64,000 nt of DNA from an uncultured Actinomycetes bacterium. Lineage in GTDB: Bacteria > Actinomycetota > Coriobacteriia > Coriobacteriales > Atopobiaceae. The number at the start of each line of letters is the position of its first letter. The first letter of the stretch is position 1. The stretch covers positions 1 through 64,000 of the forward strand of contig OMWB01000012.1 in assembly GCA_900314645.1 (NCBI GenBank). The letters run 5' to 3'. Of this stretch, positions 8,004 to 15,868 are shown in pieces. Below the pieces are notes generated by a model. It was not told the DNA's origin. It made no database searches and saw only the letters and a list, made by a program, of their open reading frames with translations. The translations under genes were made by a program, and so were the position numbers.

Positions 8004-8174
8004 CGCTCCAAACCGTGCTAACCACCCGTTACCGAAACCCGTTGCAACTGATCACGCGTTTTGCAGAATACCGCCCGCTAGCCGCAGTTTGCTTCCAGCC
8101 AAGTTTAGAAAGACGGCCTCCCTCCACTTGACAAGCCATATCGTCGAATGACAGGCAGCAACAGGGAGGTTCCT

Positions 8175-9269
8175 ATGGATATCGTTATCGCGGAAGCAGA
8201 TGCCATCCGCACGTACCGTCTCGCACGACGCCAGGATGCGACGATTCGTGTCGAGCCAGCACCTGAGGATCCGACTGACTTCTCGTATGGGTCGTCGGAA
8301 CGGTTCAGGGCTTGCGTGCTCGCGCCGCTCATTGAGCTTGGAATCATCGATGAAGGCTCATCGGTGCATCTTCGATTCCCACATCGCAAAGCGTCGCGAC
8401 GCGTGCGTGGCATCACGGGACATCTGTGCACCTCCAAGCTTCCCCAGGGCGCCTGTTGGAGGGTGATACCTGAAGACCGAAAGCTTGCTCAGGCATTGAG
8501 CTCTCAGGGCATACGGATCTTTGTCGACTGCCCACAGCTCTGCGTGGTTTACGTCGCAGCGCAGGCTCAAAGAACAGTGACAAAAAGCCCTCTGAGCCGA
8601 CGAGTAGTTCCCATGGCACGAACTATCGCGCTGGGATCTGAGTTTTGTGGGACATATGCCCTTGGTGCCGCAAAAGCTCTAGGCGACTTGACGGCATATG
8701 GACTTGAGCCGCTCATATCCGTTGTCGAATTACGAGAGTTTCTCTCTGAGGCATATGGCGTTGACGGTCTTATGGTGGCGCGCGGCGCCTGTGAGGTGAT
8801 TGCTGGTGGCCAGGCATCACCCGCTGAAGTCGCTTTGCATGCGGGCCTCGTGCTGAGACCCGGAATGGGAGGCTTTCACTTTGAGAGGCCTGCGACAAAT
8901 CAGACTCTACTGCCGAACGAGAGCCTGCAAGCGTTGCTCAAGCACCAGAACATCACGCCTGACCTCTACTGGGAACGCTATGGACTGGTCATCGAGTATG
9001 ACGGAGCCGTTCATTTCAGCGCCGATGGCGTCCGCGAGGATAAGCGCCGCGTGTTTGATTATCAGGCCATGGAGCTCGTCGTTCTTCCCGCAACGGCGGA
9101 GGACATTCGTACGGTCGACAGCTTCGATGCGTTTGCGCGAACGGTGTCTCGGGTCATGGAGCGCGTAGACGGCCCGTCGCTGCGACGGCGTGTCAACAAG
9201 GTTCTTGCCGATAAGGACGCTCGGATTTGTCGTTCGCTTTTGTTGAGCGGTATTCAGACGGCGCTATGA
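8175..9269 (+). CDS. DUF559/Vsr-like PD-(D/E)XK-fold protein, function unknown
   Basis: The protein has 364 residues from ATG 8175 (GGGAGG 7 nt upstream; an ATG at 8148 is less likely). The C-terminal part (about 255-330) reads ITPDLYWERYGLVIEYDG followed by A-V-H-F and DKRRVFDYQAMELVVLP. This is the D...EYDG...H pattern of DUF559 and Vsr-like endonuclease domains, with candidate metal ligands D263 and E274. The middle segment (ASPAEVALHAGLVLRPGMGG) resembles AbiEi-like proteins that I believe are common in Coriobacteriia. The N-terminus is unrecognised. Both flanks carry the same inverted-polarity repeat array, which suggests that gene and repeats belong together. Nuclease activity is inference. 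Confidence 0.72.
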   Translation: MDIVIAEADAIRTYRLARRQDATIRVEPAPEDPTDFSYGSSERFRACVLAPLIELGIIDEGSSVHLRFPHRKASRRVRGITGHLCTSKLPQGACWRVIPEDRKLAQALSSQGIRIFVDCPQLCVVYVAAQAQRTVTKSPLSRRVVPMARTIALGSEFCGTYALGAAKALGDLTAYGLEPLISVVELREFLSEAYGVDGLMVARGACEVIAGGQASPAEVALHAGLVLRPGMGGFHFERPATNQTLLPNESLQALLKHQNITPDLYWERYGLVIEYDGAVHFSADGVREDKRRVFDYQAMELVVLPATAEDIRTVDSFDAFARTVSRVMERVDGPSLRRRVNKVLADKDARICRSLLLSGIQTAL

Positions 9270-9287
9270 GCATCACGCGATGCTTTG

Positions 9288-9559
9288 GAACGTAATCGCG
9301 TTTCGTACCGTATTTGAGGCGGCTGCTGGAACGTCATTCGGTTTGGTGCCGCTGCCGGAGGCTCGTCTGGAACGTCATTCGGTTTGGTAGCACAGTTAAG
9401 GCAGGAATCTGTGGTACCAAGCGCAATGAGGTTCCTGCGGGCGGCTCCGCGGCGGTACTAAACGCAATAGGGTTCCAGCGGGAGGCTCCGCGGTGGTACC
9501 AAACGAGATAGCGTTCCAGAGGGCGGCTCCGCGGTGGCACCAAACGAGATAGCGTTCCA
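9288..9559. repeat. Second array of the same 41-bp-period repeat, three forward then four inverted units
   Basis: Forward units begin at 9288, 9329 and 9370; inverted units at 9413, 9454, 9495 and 9536, all in exact 41-bp steps, with a 19-bp centre. A fifth inverted unit would begin at 9577, where only CGGTATGC remains. The inverted-half spacers are nearly constant (AGNGGGNGGCTCCGCGG). As in the first array, it begins just after a plus-strand stop codon (19 bases) and ends near CCGTTGCAA (9599-9607). The rest, to 9677, shows only the leader of the next gene. Confidence 0.93.
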
Positions 9560-9677
9560 GAGGGCGGCTCCGTTGCGGTATGCAGGCTTGTCACCAACCG
9601 TTGCAAGAGTTGTCGGCGCGCTCCACGTCACTGCATGCGATACTTAGAAGTTAGGTTCCCGCAACAGAAGGATTCCC

Positions 9678-10871
9678 ATGGCCAACATCGTTGAGTATGC
9701 GCGCGGCTGCCGCGATACCTTTGCCGAGCGACCACTGTGCCGCGTCGACAGCTTGGTGCTGAGCTGCCTTTCCTACCTATGGCTTCCTGAGGAGGTTCCC
9801 GCCTCGACAACCGCAGAAGGTGTGGCGCTCATTGATCTTGACGATGCCAAGATGCGTCTCTCGCTTACGGCGCCCGTGGGCAACGGGGCCAAGCACGAGC
9901 AGCTCATCGCGGCCGCCGCGACCAACCCGCGCTTCTTCAACGTTCGGGCGTGCCTCTCTGCAGAGCGCTCTGACGACGAGCTCGAGCGCCAGTTTGCCGC
10001 AGTCACGTTCCGGCTGTCTACGGGGGAGCACTATGTGGCGTTTCGTGGCACCGACAACACCCTCCTGGGCTGGAAGGAAGACTTCAACATGGCCTTCCGC
10101 AACACGGTGCCCGCGCAGGAGGCGGCGCGTGACTATCTCAATGCTGTGGCTGCGCAAGTGGAGGGCCCGCTTATTGTGGGCGGCCATTCCAAGGGTGGCA
10201 ATCTGGCCGTGTTCGCCACGATGACCTGCGATCCATTGGTGCGCTCGCGGATCACGCTCTGCTACAACCATGATGGTCCAGACTTTACGGATGAGGTCGT
10301 GGCCAGCCCAGAATGGGCCAATGCGTGGGAGCTCGTCGAGAAGACGGTCCCGGGCGAGTCGCTCATCGGGCTTCTCCTTGGCAGCCATGGCCAGGATCCC
10401 ATCATTGTGCAGAGCTCTCGCGAAGGCGTGCTGCAACACGACCCCTTCTCGTGGGTTGTGGAGGAGAACGACTTTGCACGCGAAAAGGCACTGAGCTATG
10501 ACGCCTACCGCACGGGAAAGCGCGTCAATGGCTGGTTGCGCGAGAAGTCGGTTGCTGATCGTGAGCGCTTCGTAGACATCCTGTACCGCGTGGTGCGCTC
10601 AAGCGGTGAGGTGACGTTCTCTGGTCTGGTCCACAGCCTGGGTGACGGTTCGCTCTCGCTCATGCTCAAGCGCTTGGACGGGCTTCCCGAGGCCGACCGG
10701 GAGTTCTTTGTGTCGATGCTCTCTGACCTCGCGGCCACCATCCTTCTGGGGCCGGCTCCCAAGACGCCAGTGACGCCGGCGGAGAAGGCGGCCGCTGCGG
10801 TGGAGAAGGTGGATGACATCACGGCCAAGTTCAACGATACGATGGCCAGATGGGAGAAATACTTCGGTTGA
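9678..10871 (+). CDS. DUF2974 (Mbeg1-like) alpha/beta-hydrolase-fold protein
   Basis: The protein has 397 residues. The start matches DUF2974: NIVEYAR, then FAERPLCRVDSLVLSCLSYL. The nucleophile elbow GGHSKGGNLAVFA (about 170-182) has the G-H-S-K-G form of the family, and the typical FRGTDNTLLGWKEDFNMAF and YNHDGPDF segments are present. Members are cytosolic putative lipases or esterases of unknown substrate that are common in gut Firmicutes and Actinobacteria. AGAAGG lies before the ATG. No operon partner is evident: the repeat array is upstream and the restriction-type gene starts 64 bases downstream on the same strand. Confidence 0.85.
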   Translation: MANIVEYARGCRDTFAERPLCRVDSLVLSCLSYLWLPEEVPASTTAEGVALIDLDDAKMRLSLTAPVGNGAKHEQLIAAAATNPRFFNVRACLSAERSDDELERQFAAVTFRLSTGEHYVAFRGTDNTLLGWKEDFNMAFRNTVPAQEAARDYLNAVAAQVEGPLIVGGHSKGGNLAVFATMTCDPLVRSRITLCYNHDGPDFTDEVVASPEWANAWELVEKTVPGESLIGLLLGSHGQDPIIVQSSREGVLQHDPFSWVVEENDFAREKALSYDAYRTGKRVNGWLREKSVADRERFVDILYRVVRSSGEVTFSGLVHSLGDGSLSLMLKRLDGLPEADREFFVSMLSDLAATILLGPAPKTPVTPAEKAAAAVEKVDDITAKFNDTMARWEKYFG

Positions 10872-10935
10872 TCGGACATGCGACAGGTGCCTTGACCGAT
10901 GCTGCCGTGAGTTGATGGAGATAGGGGATTGAACG

Positions 10936-12996
10936 ATGGATGCCAATTCGCGCAAGATAATGGGCCTCATCAGCGAGATGAACATGCGGTTTGTGGTGCC
11001 CGTATACCAGCGGCCGTATTCGTGGGGCGAAAGCCAATGCGTGCAGCTGTGGGACGATATCCTTGCCGTGGGTCGCAAGCGCGGGGTGCCGCATTTCACG
11101 GGCTCGATTGTGACCATCCAAGATGGTCGCATGTCGGAGCAAGGCGTGACGCCACTTCTCCTGATCGACGGCCAGCAACGTATCACCACTATCATGCTGC
11201 TGCTTATTGCACTTGCTCGCTACGCACAGCGCCGTGGCGAGAAGGGCCTGCCCTTCTCACGTGACGAGATCGTGCAAGGTGGCTATCTCACCAATCGCTT
11301 CCGCACGGGAGACGACCACTACAAGCTGACGCTGTCAAAGAACGACAAGGCCATCTATCAGGCCTTGGTTGACAGTGTTGAGGCGGCGAGGCTGGATGAG
11401 GAGCCCGAGGGACTGCAAGGCTCCCGTCTAGGCCGCAATCTCGCGCTGTTCGAGCGCCGCGTGGATGCGCTCGATGATGTGGGCTCGGTGTGGGCAGGCC
11501 TGCAGCGCCTCGAGGTGGTCTCCATCTCGCTTGCGCAGGGTGCTGATGACCCGCAGGTGATCTTTGAGTCCATGAACTCGACGGGCAAGGACCTCTCGAC
11601 GGCAGACCTCGTGCGTAACTTCGTGCTGATGGGCTACCCCGTGGCCGAGCAGCGCGACCTGTACGCAACGTATTGGCTGCCCATCGAGCGAACGCTGGGC
11701 ATCGCGGGCGCCTCGTATGACGACGCGTTCGATGACTTCGTGCGGTGCTTCTTGACGGTAGCCAACGCGCCAGAGCCCTTTACCGAGCCGGATGCGTACC
11801 CCGCGTTCAAACGCCACGTGCTCTCGCGTGGGTATGCCGCGGGCGACCGCATGAAGGTGTTTGCGTTGCGCCTGAAGCGTTTCGCCGGTTACTACGCTAC
11901 GGCAGTGCGTGGCGAGATGACCAATGATGCCGAGGTCACAGCCCTGTTGCGCCACATCTCGTGGCTGGGTGTGCACGCGAGCGTCCCCCTGGTCATGGAA
12001 CTCTTGGACGGCTACGAGCGCAAGGACTTCTCGCGTGAGGACCTGCTGCTGATGCTGGGCACGCTTGAGGCGCTGCTGCTACGTCGTGCGGTCTGCGACT
12101 GCGAGCCCAGCGCGCTGGAAGGCTTCCTGCCGTCGCTGGTGGCTCGTGTCTCGGCAACGCGCAACGAGGAGGGCAATGTTGCGCAGGTGTTCCTCGCGGC
12201 TATTCTGAACGAGGAGGGGACACCGCGTCGGTTCCCGTCGGATGCAGAGTTCAGCCATGCGTTGCGCACGCGGGACATGTTCGGCTTTGCGGGCACGCAC
12301 TACCTGCTGGCCCGCGTCGAGGACAAGCGACGTCCCGGTGCGGCCGAAGAGCTCATGGCCGGGTCTTGGACTGTGGAGCACGTACTTCCGGTTGGCGCGC
12401 CTAAGGTGGGGGAGTGGCGTAGCGTCTTGGGCGAAAACCCCGAGCGCACGTACGAAGAGGTGGTTGAGGCCCTGGGCAACCTCGTGCTTACGCGCGAGAC
12501 GTTTGACCTGCAGGAATGCACGATGGCGGCTAAGCGCGAGCGCGTTGCCGCTGGAGCTCTCGCGACCTCTGCCGCCGTGTTGGAGGCATCGAGATGGGAT
12601 GCCGAGGCCATCGGCGCCCGTACGGAGGAACTGGCGTCCGAGGCGCTTTCCATCTGGCCCATGCCGCAGCTCGCGGAGGAGGCTCGCAGCGCCTACCGTG
12701 CGCATGGCCGTGCCGCGACGGCAGCTTCGGTCTCGTTTGCCGACCTCTTCGCTGCGGGCGTCGTGGAGATGGACGACATCCTGGTGAGTGCCAACCTCAT
12801 GTATGCAGGTCGTGCCACGGTGACCTCGACAGGCAAGATCATGCTGGCCAACGGCGAGATGTTTGACGATCCCACCGCTGCCTACGAGCGCTTCTTGGGA
12901 ACCGTGGGCGCTGCGGCAGGCGGACTGAATGGCTGGCTGTACTGGCGCAAGGGCGAGGGCGGTCCAACGCTCGACCAACTCCGCATGAAGCTGTAG
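10936..12996 (+). CDS. DUF262-DUF1524-RAMA protein, GmrSD-like type IV restriction candidate
   Basis: The protein has 686 residues. The N-terminal DUF262 domain has FVVPVYQRPYSWGESQC and the signature LIDGQQRITT, with FESMNSTGKDLSTADLVRNF near 200. The DUF1524 HNH-type region near 478-530 has WTVEHVLPVG and LGNLVLTRETF; the usual second Asn/His segment after it is not obvious. The C-terminal ~90 residues (SFADLFAAGVVEMDDIL, later LNGWLYWRKGEGGPTLDQLR) resemble the RAMA domain of restriction and methylase proteins. Known DUF262-DUF1524 enzymes cut modified phage DNA using NTP. The RAMA-like tail would fit DNA or modification reading. The start is preceded by GATAGGGG. Confidence 0.82.
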   Translation: MDANSRKIMGLISEMNMRFVVPVYQRPYSWGESQCVQLWDDILAVGRKRGVPHFTGSIVTIQDGRMSEQGVTPLLLIDGQQRITTIMLLLIALARYAQRRGEKGLPFSRDEIVQGGYLTNRFRTGDDHYKLTLSKNDKAIYQALVDSVEAARLDEEPEGLQGSRLGRNLALFERRVDALDDVGSVWAGLQRLEVVSISLAQGADDPQVIFESMNSTGKDLSTADLVRNFVLMGYPVAEQRDLYATYWLPIERTLGIAGASYDDAFDDFVRCFLTVANAPEPFTEPDAYPAFKRHVLSRGYAAGDRMKVFALRLKRFAGYYATAVRGEMTNDAEVTALLRHISWLGVHASVPLVMELLDGYERKDFSREDLLLMLGTLEALLLRRAVCDCEPSALEGFLPSLVARVSATRNEEGNVAQVFLAAILNEEGTPRRFPSDAEFSHALRTRDMFGFAGTHYLLARVEDKRRPGAAEELMAGSWTVEHVLPVGAPKVGEWRSVLGENPERTYEEVVEALGNLVLTRETFDLQECTMAAKRERVAAGALATSAAVLEASRWDAEAIGARTEELASEALSIWPMPQLAEEARSAYRAHGRAATAASVSFADLFAAGVVEMDDILVSANLMYAGRATVTSTGKIMLANGEMFDDPTAAYERFLGTVGAAAGGLNGWLYWRKGEGGPTLDQLRMKL

Positions 12997-13142
12997 CCAA
13001 GACAAACGCGTCAATCGGCTCGGACGTTCAGGGTGGAGCGATTGGATGGGCGTGGACAACTTAGCACGTACTAACAGGTATTGTGCTTCCGTACCCCGCA
13101 GGGTATCCTCTTCCATACGGTGCCGTACGGGGAAGGACGCGC

Positions 13143-13589
13143 GTGGGGGAAAGCTCCTCTTCAACACAAGAGCTGTGGAGCCGCCTGCTCAAGGCTCCAT
13201 CCGTCGAGGCGTATTTCTCTGAGAACGCCGACGCTTGTGCCATGCCGACGTTTGCCGACTACATCACGGCGCTCTGCGTAGCGTCCGGAGAGCGTCCCGA
13301 GCACGTTATCAATCGAAGTGGAGTCGAGCGCTCCTATGGGCACCGCCTGTTCTCTGGCGGACGTCGTCCTTCACGCGATACGGTGCTTCGGCTTGCGTTT
13401 GCCTTCGGCCTCGACGCGGACGAAGCGCAGACCCTGCTTGAAGTCGCCCGGGTGTCCACGCTGCATCCGCGAATCGCACGTGACGCGATCATCGCCTTCT
13501 GCCTGCACCATCACCTCTCGCTCATGGATGCCCAGCAGATGCTCTACGACAACGATCTGCCGCTCATGGGGAGTCGGGCTGCCTCGTAG
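13143..13589 (+). CDS. XRE-like helix-turn-helix regulator
   Basis: The protein has 148 residues from GTG 13143, with GGAAGG 6 nt upstream; an upstream in-frame start at 13083 would add 20 unlikely residues. The core (about 40-105) has TFADYITALCVASGERPEHVINRSGVE followed by RRPSRDTVLRLAFAFGLDADEAQTLLEVA, a lambda-repressor-like fold. The C-terminal ~45 residues form a helical extension seen in uncharacterised Coriobacterial and Firmicute regulators. The target is unknown. It lies between the restriction-type gene and the lipoprotein/TIR pair and could control either. Confidence 0.72.
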   Translation: MGESSSSTQELWSRLLKAPSVEAYFSENADACAMPTFADYITALCVASGERPEHVINRSGVERSYGHRLFSGGRRPSRDTVLRLAFAFGLDADEAQTLLEVARVSTLHPRIARDAIIAFCLHHHLSLMDAQQMLYDNDLPLMGSRAAS

Positions 13590-13661
13590 CGTCAACCCGT
13601 TGTGGGGTCCATGCAATCACAATTCCTCAACTAGCGTTTGGCTGACGCCTTTGGCCAAATG

Positions 13662-13691
13662 TTGTCAAGCAGGCAACTCGTCGCATACGAT
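13662..13691 (+). promoter_or_regulatory. Candidate promoter for the lipoprotein-TIR pair
   Basis: TTGTCA (13662-13667) and TACGAT (13686-13691) are separated by 18 bases and lie about 50 bases before the lipoprotein start. They are near-consensus for a primary sigma factor. Confidence 0.45.
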
Positions 13692-13740
13692 GTCTTGATA
13701 TGTTGCAACTACCTGCGGAACAACGAGAGGAAGTGTTGTT

Positions 13741-14301
13741 ATGAAGAAGCTAACTATCGGTGTGGTTATGGCGTCTTTGGCCCTCAGCTTCTCCCTTGTG
13801 GCGTGCGGCGGCTCTCAGGAGACCGCTCCACAGGCGGATGCGCCTGAAGAGGCCGCGGTAGAAGAGCAGGCTGAGCCGGAGGCGGCACCCGAGGAGAAGG
13901 TCCTCGATTCACAGGCGATAATGGATATCGTTCTTGAGGCCTGCCCGCTTGACTTGGCTCAGATTGACAACATCAAGGTTAGTGCGGTAAAGGACGGTCT
14001 CTGCACGGTTACCTTTGACTCCGAGGCTGGCCCCTTCTCGTATACGCTGAATGCCGTCACCGGTGAGATCGTCGAGAAGGTTGAGCCTGAGGTGACCGCC
14101 GAGGTCCAGGCGCACGATCCCACCGAGGAGGCAATCAATGCGTGTATGGATTCCATCGAGGGTTACAGCGGTGGTGCCGAGAACATCCATGTGAAGTTCG
14201 TAACGGTTGACGGCGTGGACCAGATCGAGGTCGAGCTCGACTGGAACGGCGAGCACTATGACATGTTCTATGATCCCGCAGCGGGCCAGGTAGTGAGCTA
14301 A
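13741..14301 (+). CDS. Small lipoprotein with two PepSY-like repeats
   Basis: The protein has 186 residues. A lipoprotein signal peptide ends in the lipobox LVAC (C22). A Glu/Ala/Pro-rich linker follows, then two similar domains of ~55 residues. Each has a helix (SQAIMDIVLEACPL; EEAINACMDSIEG), a strand pair (CTVTFDSEAGPFSYTL; IEVELDWNGEHYDMFYD) and a turn before G-E/G-Q, as in PepSY/YpeB-like modules. It is therefore predicted to be anchored on the outer face of the membrane. The TIR-receptor gene starts 13 bases after the stop, so the two are probably co-transcribed and may act together at the surface. Confidence 0.8.
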   Translation: MKKLTIGVVMASLALSFSLVACGGSQETAPQADAPEEAAVEEQAEPEAAPEEKVLDSQAIMDIVLEACPLDLAQIDNIKVSAVKDGLCTVTFDSEAGPFSYTLNAVTGEIVEKVEPEVTAEVQAHDPTEEAINACMDSIEGYSGGAENIHVKFVTVDGVDQIEVELDWNGEHYDMFYDPAAGQVVS

Positions 14302-14314
14302 GGAGAATCCTGCC

Positions 14315-15799
14315 ATGGAACGGGATGTCTTCATCAGCTATTCGCATAAAGACAAGGCCGTAGCGGACGCCATCTGCGCGAAGCTTGAGAAGCATGGCAT
14401 TCGCTGTTGGTATGCTCCCCGCGACATCGTGCCGGGCGCTGACTGGGCGGCCTCCATCGTCGAGGCCATCAAGTCCGTGAAGGTGATGATCCTCATCTTC
14501 ACCGACTACTCCAACTCCTCGCAGCAGGTATTGCGCGAGGTCAACACTGCGGTGGCCAACGGAGTGGTTATCGTTCCCTTCAAGCTTACGGAAACGCTTC
14601 CCTCTGAAGGCATGGAGTACTACCTCTCCACCGTGCACTGGCTTGACGCGATGAATCGCCCGCTTGAGCGGAGCATTGCCCAGCTCGACGCGCTGGTGTC
14701 GTCGCTGCTTGCCGGAAGCGAAATCCCGATTGACAACGAGCCGATCGTCACGCCCCCGCCTCGCCCTCGCTGGTTGATTCCTGCGATTGCTTTGGCGATT
14801 GCTGCGCTCGTGGGCCTCGGCGCATTCCTCGGCCCACGCCTCATGGGCGGAGGAGCGGGGGAGAGCGGATCCGAGGCCGTATCGTCGGGAGGCGGCACGC
14901 TCGAAACCATTGCCATTCCCACCAGCGGCAATGCCCAAGTGAGCAATCCAGAGAACTCTGGCACACAGGGTAACCTGCAGTGCAACTATCAGAACGGCGG
15001 CTATGCGGCATCTGACGGCGAGTGGTTCTACTATCGCAGCAATGACCGGATGAGCATCTACAAGATGCGCCTCGACGGGTCCGAGAAGACCAAGCTCAAC
15101 GACCAGCAGTCGAGCTACATCGGCGTCATTGACGGGTACGTGTACTACTATGCGTCGGGCGGCAACTCGGGCGTCTGGCGCATGAAGACCGACGGCAGCC
15201 AGCAGACCTGCATCTATTCTGGCACCCTGGAAGACATGTGCATCGTGGACGGGCGCATCTACTTCAAGAACTCGCTCGACGGACTCAAGCTCTACAGCAT
15301 GGAGCTGGACGGGACCGACGTCCATCGCGAGGGCGACTTGGATCACCTCTACTACCTAGCCTTCTGGGACGGCAAGATGTACTGGTCAAACCAGGACGAC
15401 GGAGGTACTCTCTACCGCGCCAACTATGACGGCAGCGAGGCCACCAGGCTGACCGATAACGCCGTGGATACCGTACGTATTACGGATGGATGGGTCTTCT
15501 ACAACGACCTTGGTGACTACCACAGCTATCTCATGAATGCGGAGACCCTCGAGACTTATGAGGTGCTCTTTGATGGCATCTATGGCACCACCATCAGCTC
15601 TTGGGGCATCATCGGCGGAAGCTCGAGCAATGACCTCAAGCTCTACCGCAATGATCTGGGCAGTAGGGCGATGAACCCCATCCTAGACATAAAGGCGGAG
15701 AACGTCTCGGTAGCGGAGGGGTACCTCTTCTACTACAACGAGGATGACCGCCAGGTCTACATGGTTGACGTGTACGGAGAGAATAACCAGGTCTTGTAG
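14315..15799 (+). CDS. TIR-domain transmembrane protein with extracellular DUF5050-type propeller
   Basis: The protein has 494 residues. The N-terminal TIR domain (1-~135) shows DVFISYSHKDKAVADAICAK, CWYAPRDIVPGADWAASI and the acidic segment QQVLREVNTAV, whose glutamate fits the NADase position. A membrane segment (WLIPAIALAIAALVGLGAFL, about 152-171) follows. The remaining ~300 residues are repeated blades such as GYVYYYASGGNSGVWRMKTD, IYFKNSLDGLKLYSMELDG and MYWSNQDDGGTLYRANYDG, as in DUF5050. The topology is cytosolic TIR, one pass, outside propeller. Its role may be sensing or defence. AGGAGA lies 9 nt before the ATG. The upstream lipoprotein is a likely partner. Confidence 0.87.
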   Translation: MERDVFISYSHKDKAVADAICAKLEKHGIRCWYAPRDIVPGADWAASIVEAIKSVKVMILIFTDYSNSSQQVLREVNTAVANGVVIVPFKLTETLPSEGMEYYLSTVHWLDAMNRPLERSIAQLDALVSSLLAGSEIPIDNEPIVTPPPRPRWLIPAIALAIAALVGLGAFLGPRLMGGGAGESGSEAVSSGGGTLETIAIPTSGNAQVSNPENSGTQGNLQCNYQNGGYAASDGEWFYYRSNDRMSIYKMRLDGSEKTKLNDQQSSYIGVIDGYVYYYASGGNSGVWRMKTDGSQQTCIYSGTLEDMCIVDGRIYFKNSLDGLKLYSMELDGTDVHREGDLDHLYYLAFWDGKMYWSNQDDGGTLYRANYDGSEATRLTDNAVDTVRITDGWVFYNDLGDYHSYLMNAETLETYEVLFDGIYGTTISSWGIIGGSSSNDLKLYRNDLGSRAMNPILDIKAENVSVAEGYLFYYNEDDRQVYMVDVYGENNQVL

Positions 15800-15825
15800 C
15801 GAGAACACCAGGTCCGTGTGAGAAT

Positions 15826-15861
15826 ACGGGCGACGCCAGGGCAATGCTCGGCGTCGCCCGT
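15826..15861. terminator. Terminator hairpin between TIR gene and SLATT gene
   Basis: A perfect 12-bp stem (ACGGGCGACGCC with GGCGTCGCCCGT) has a 12-base loop. It lies between convergent stops at 15799 and 15869 and can act for both strands. It marks one edge of the HD/SLATT cassette. Confidence 0.85.
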
Positions 15862-15868
15862 TACGTTC

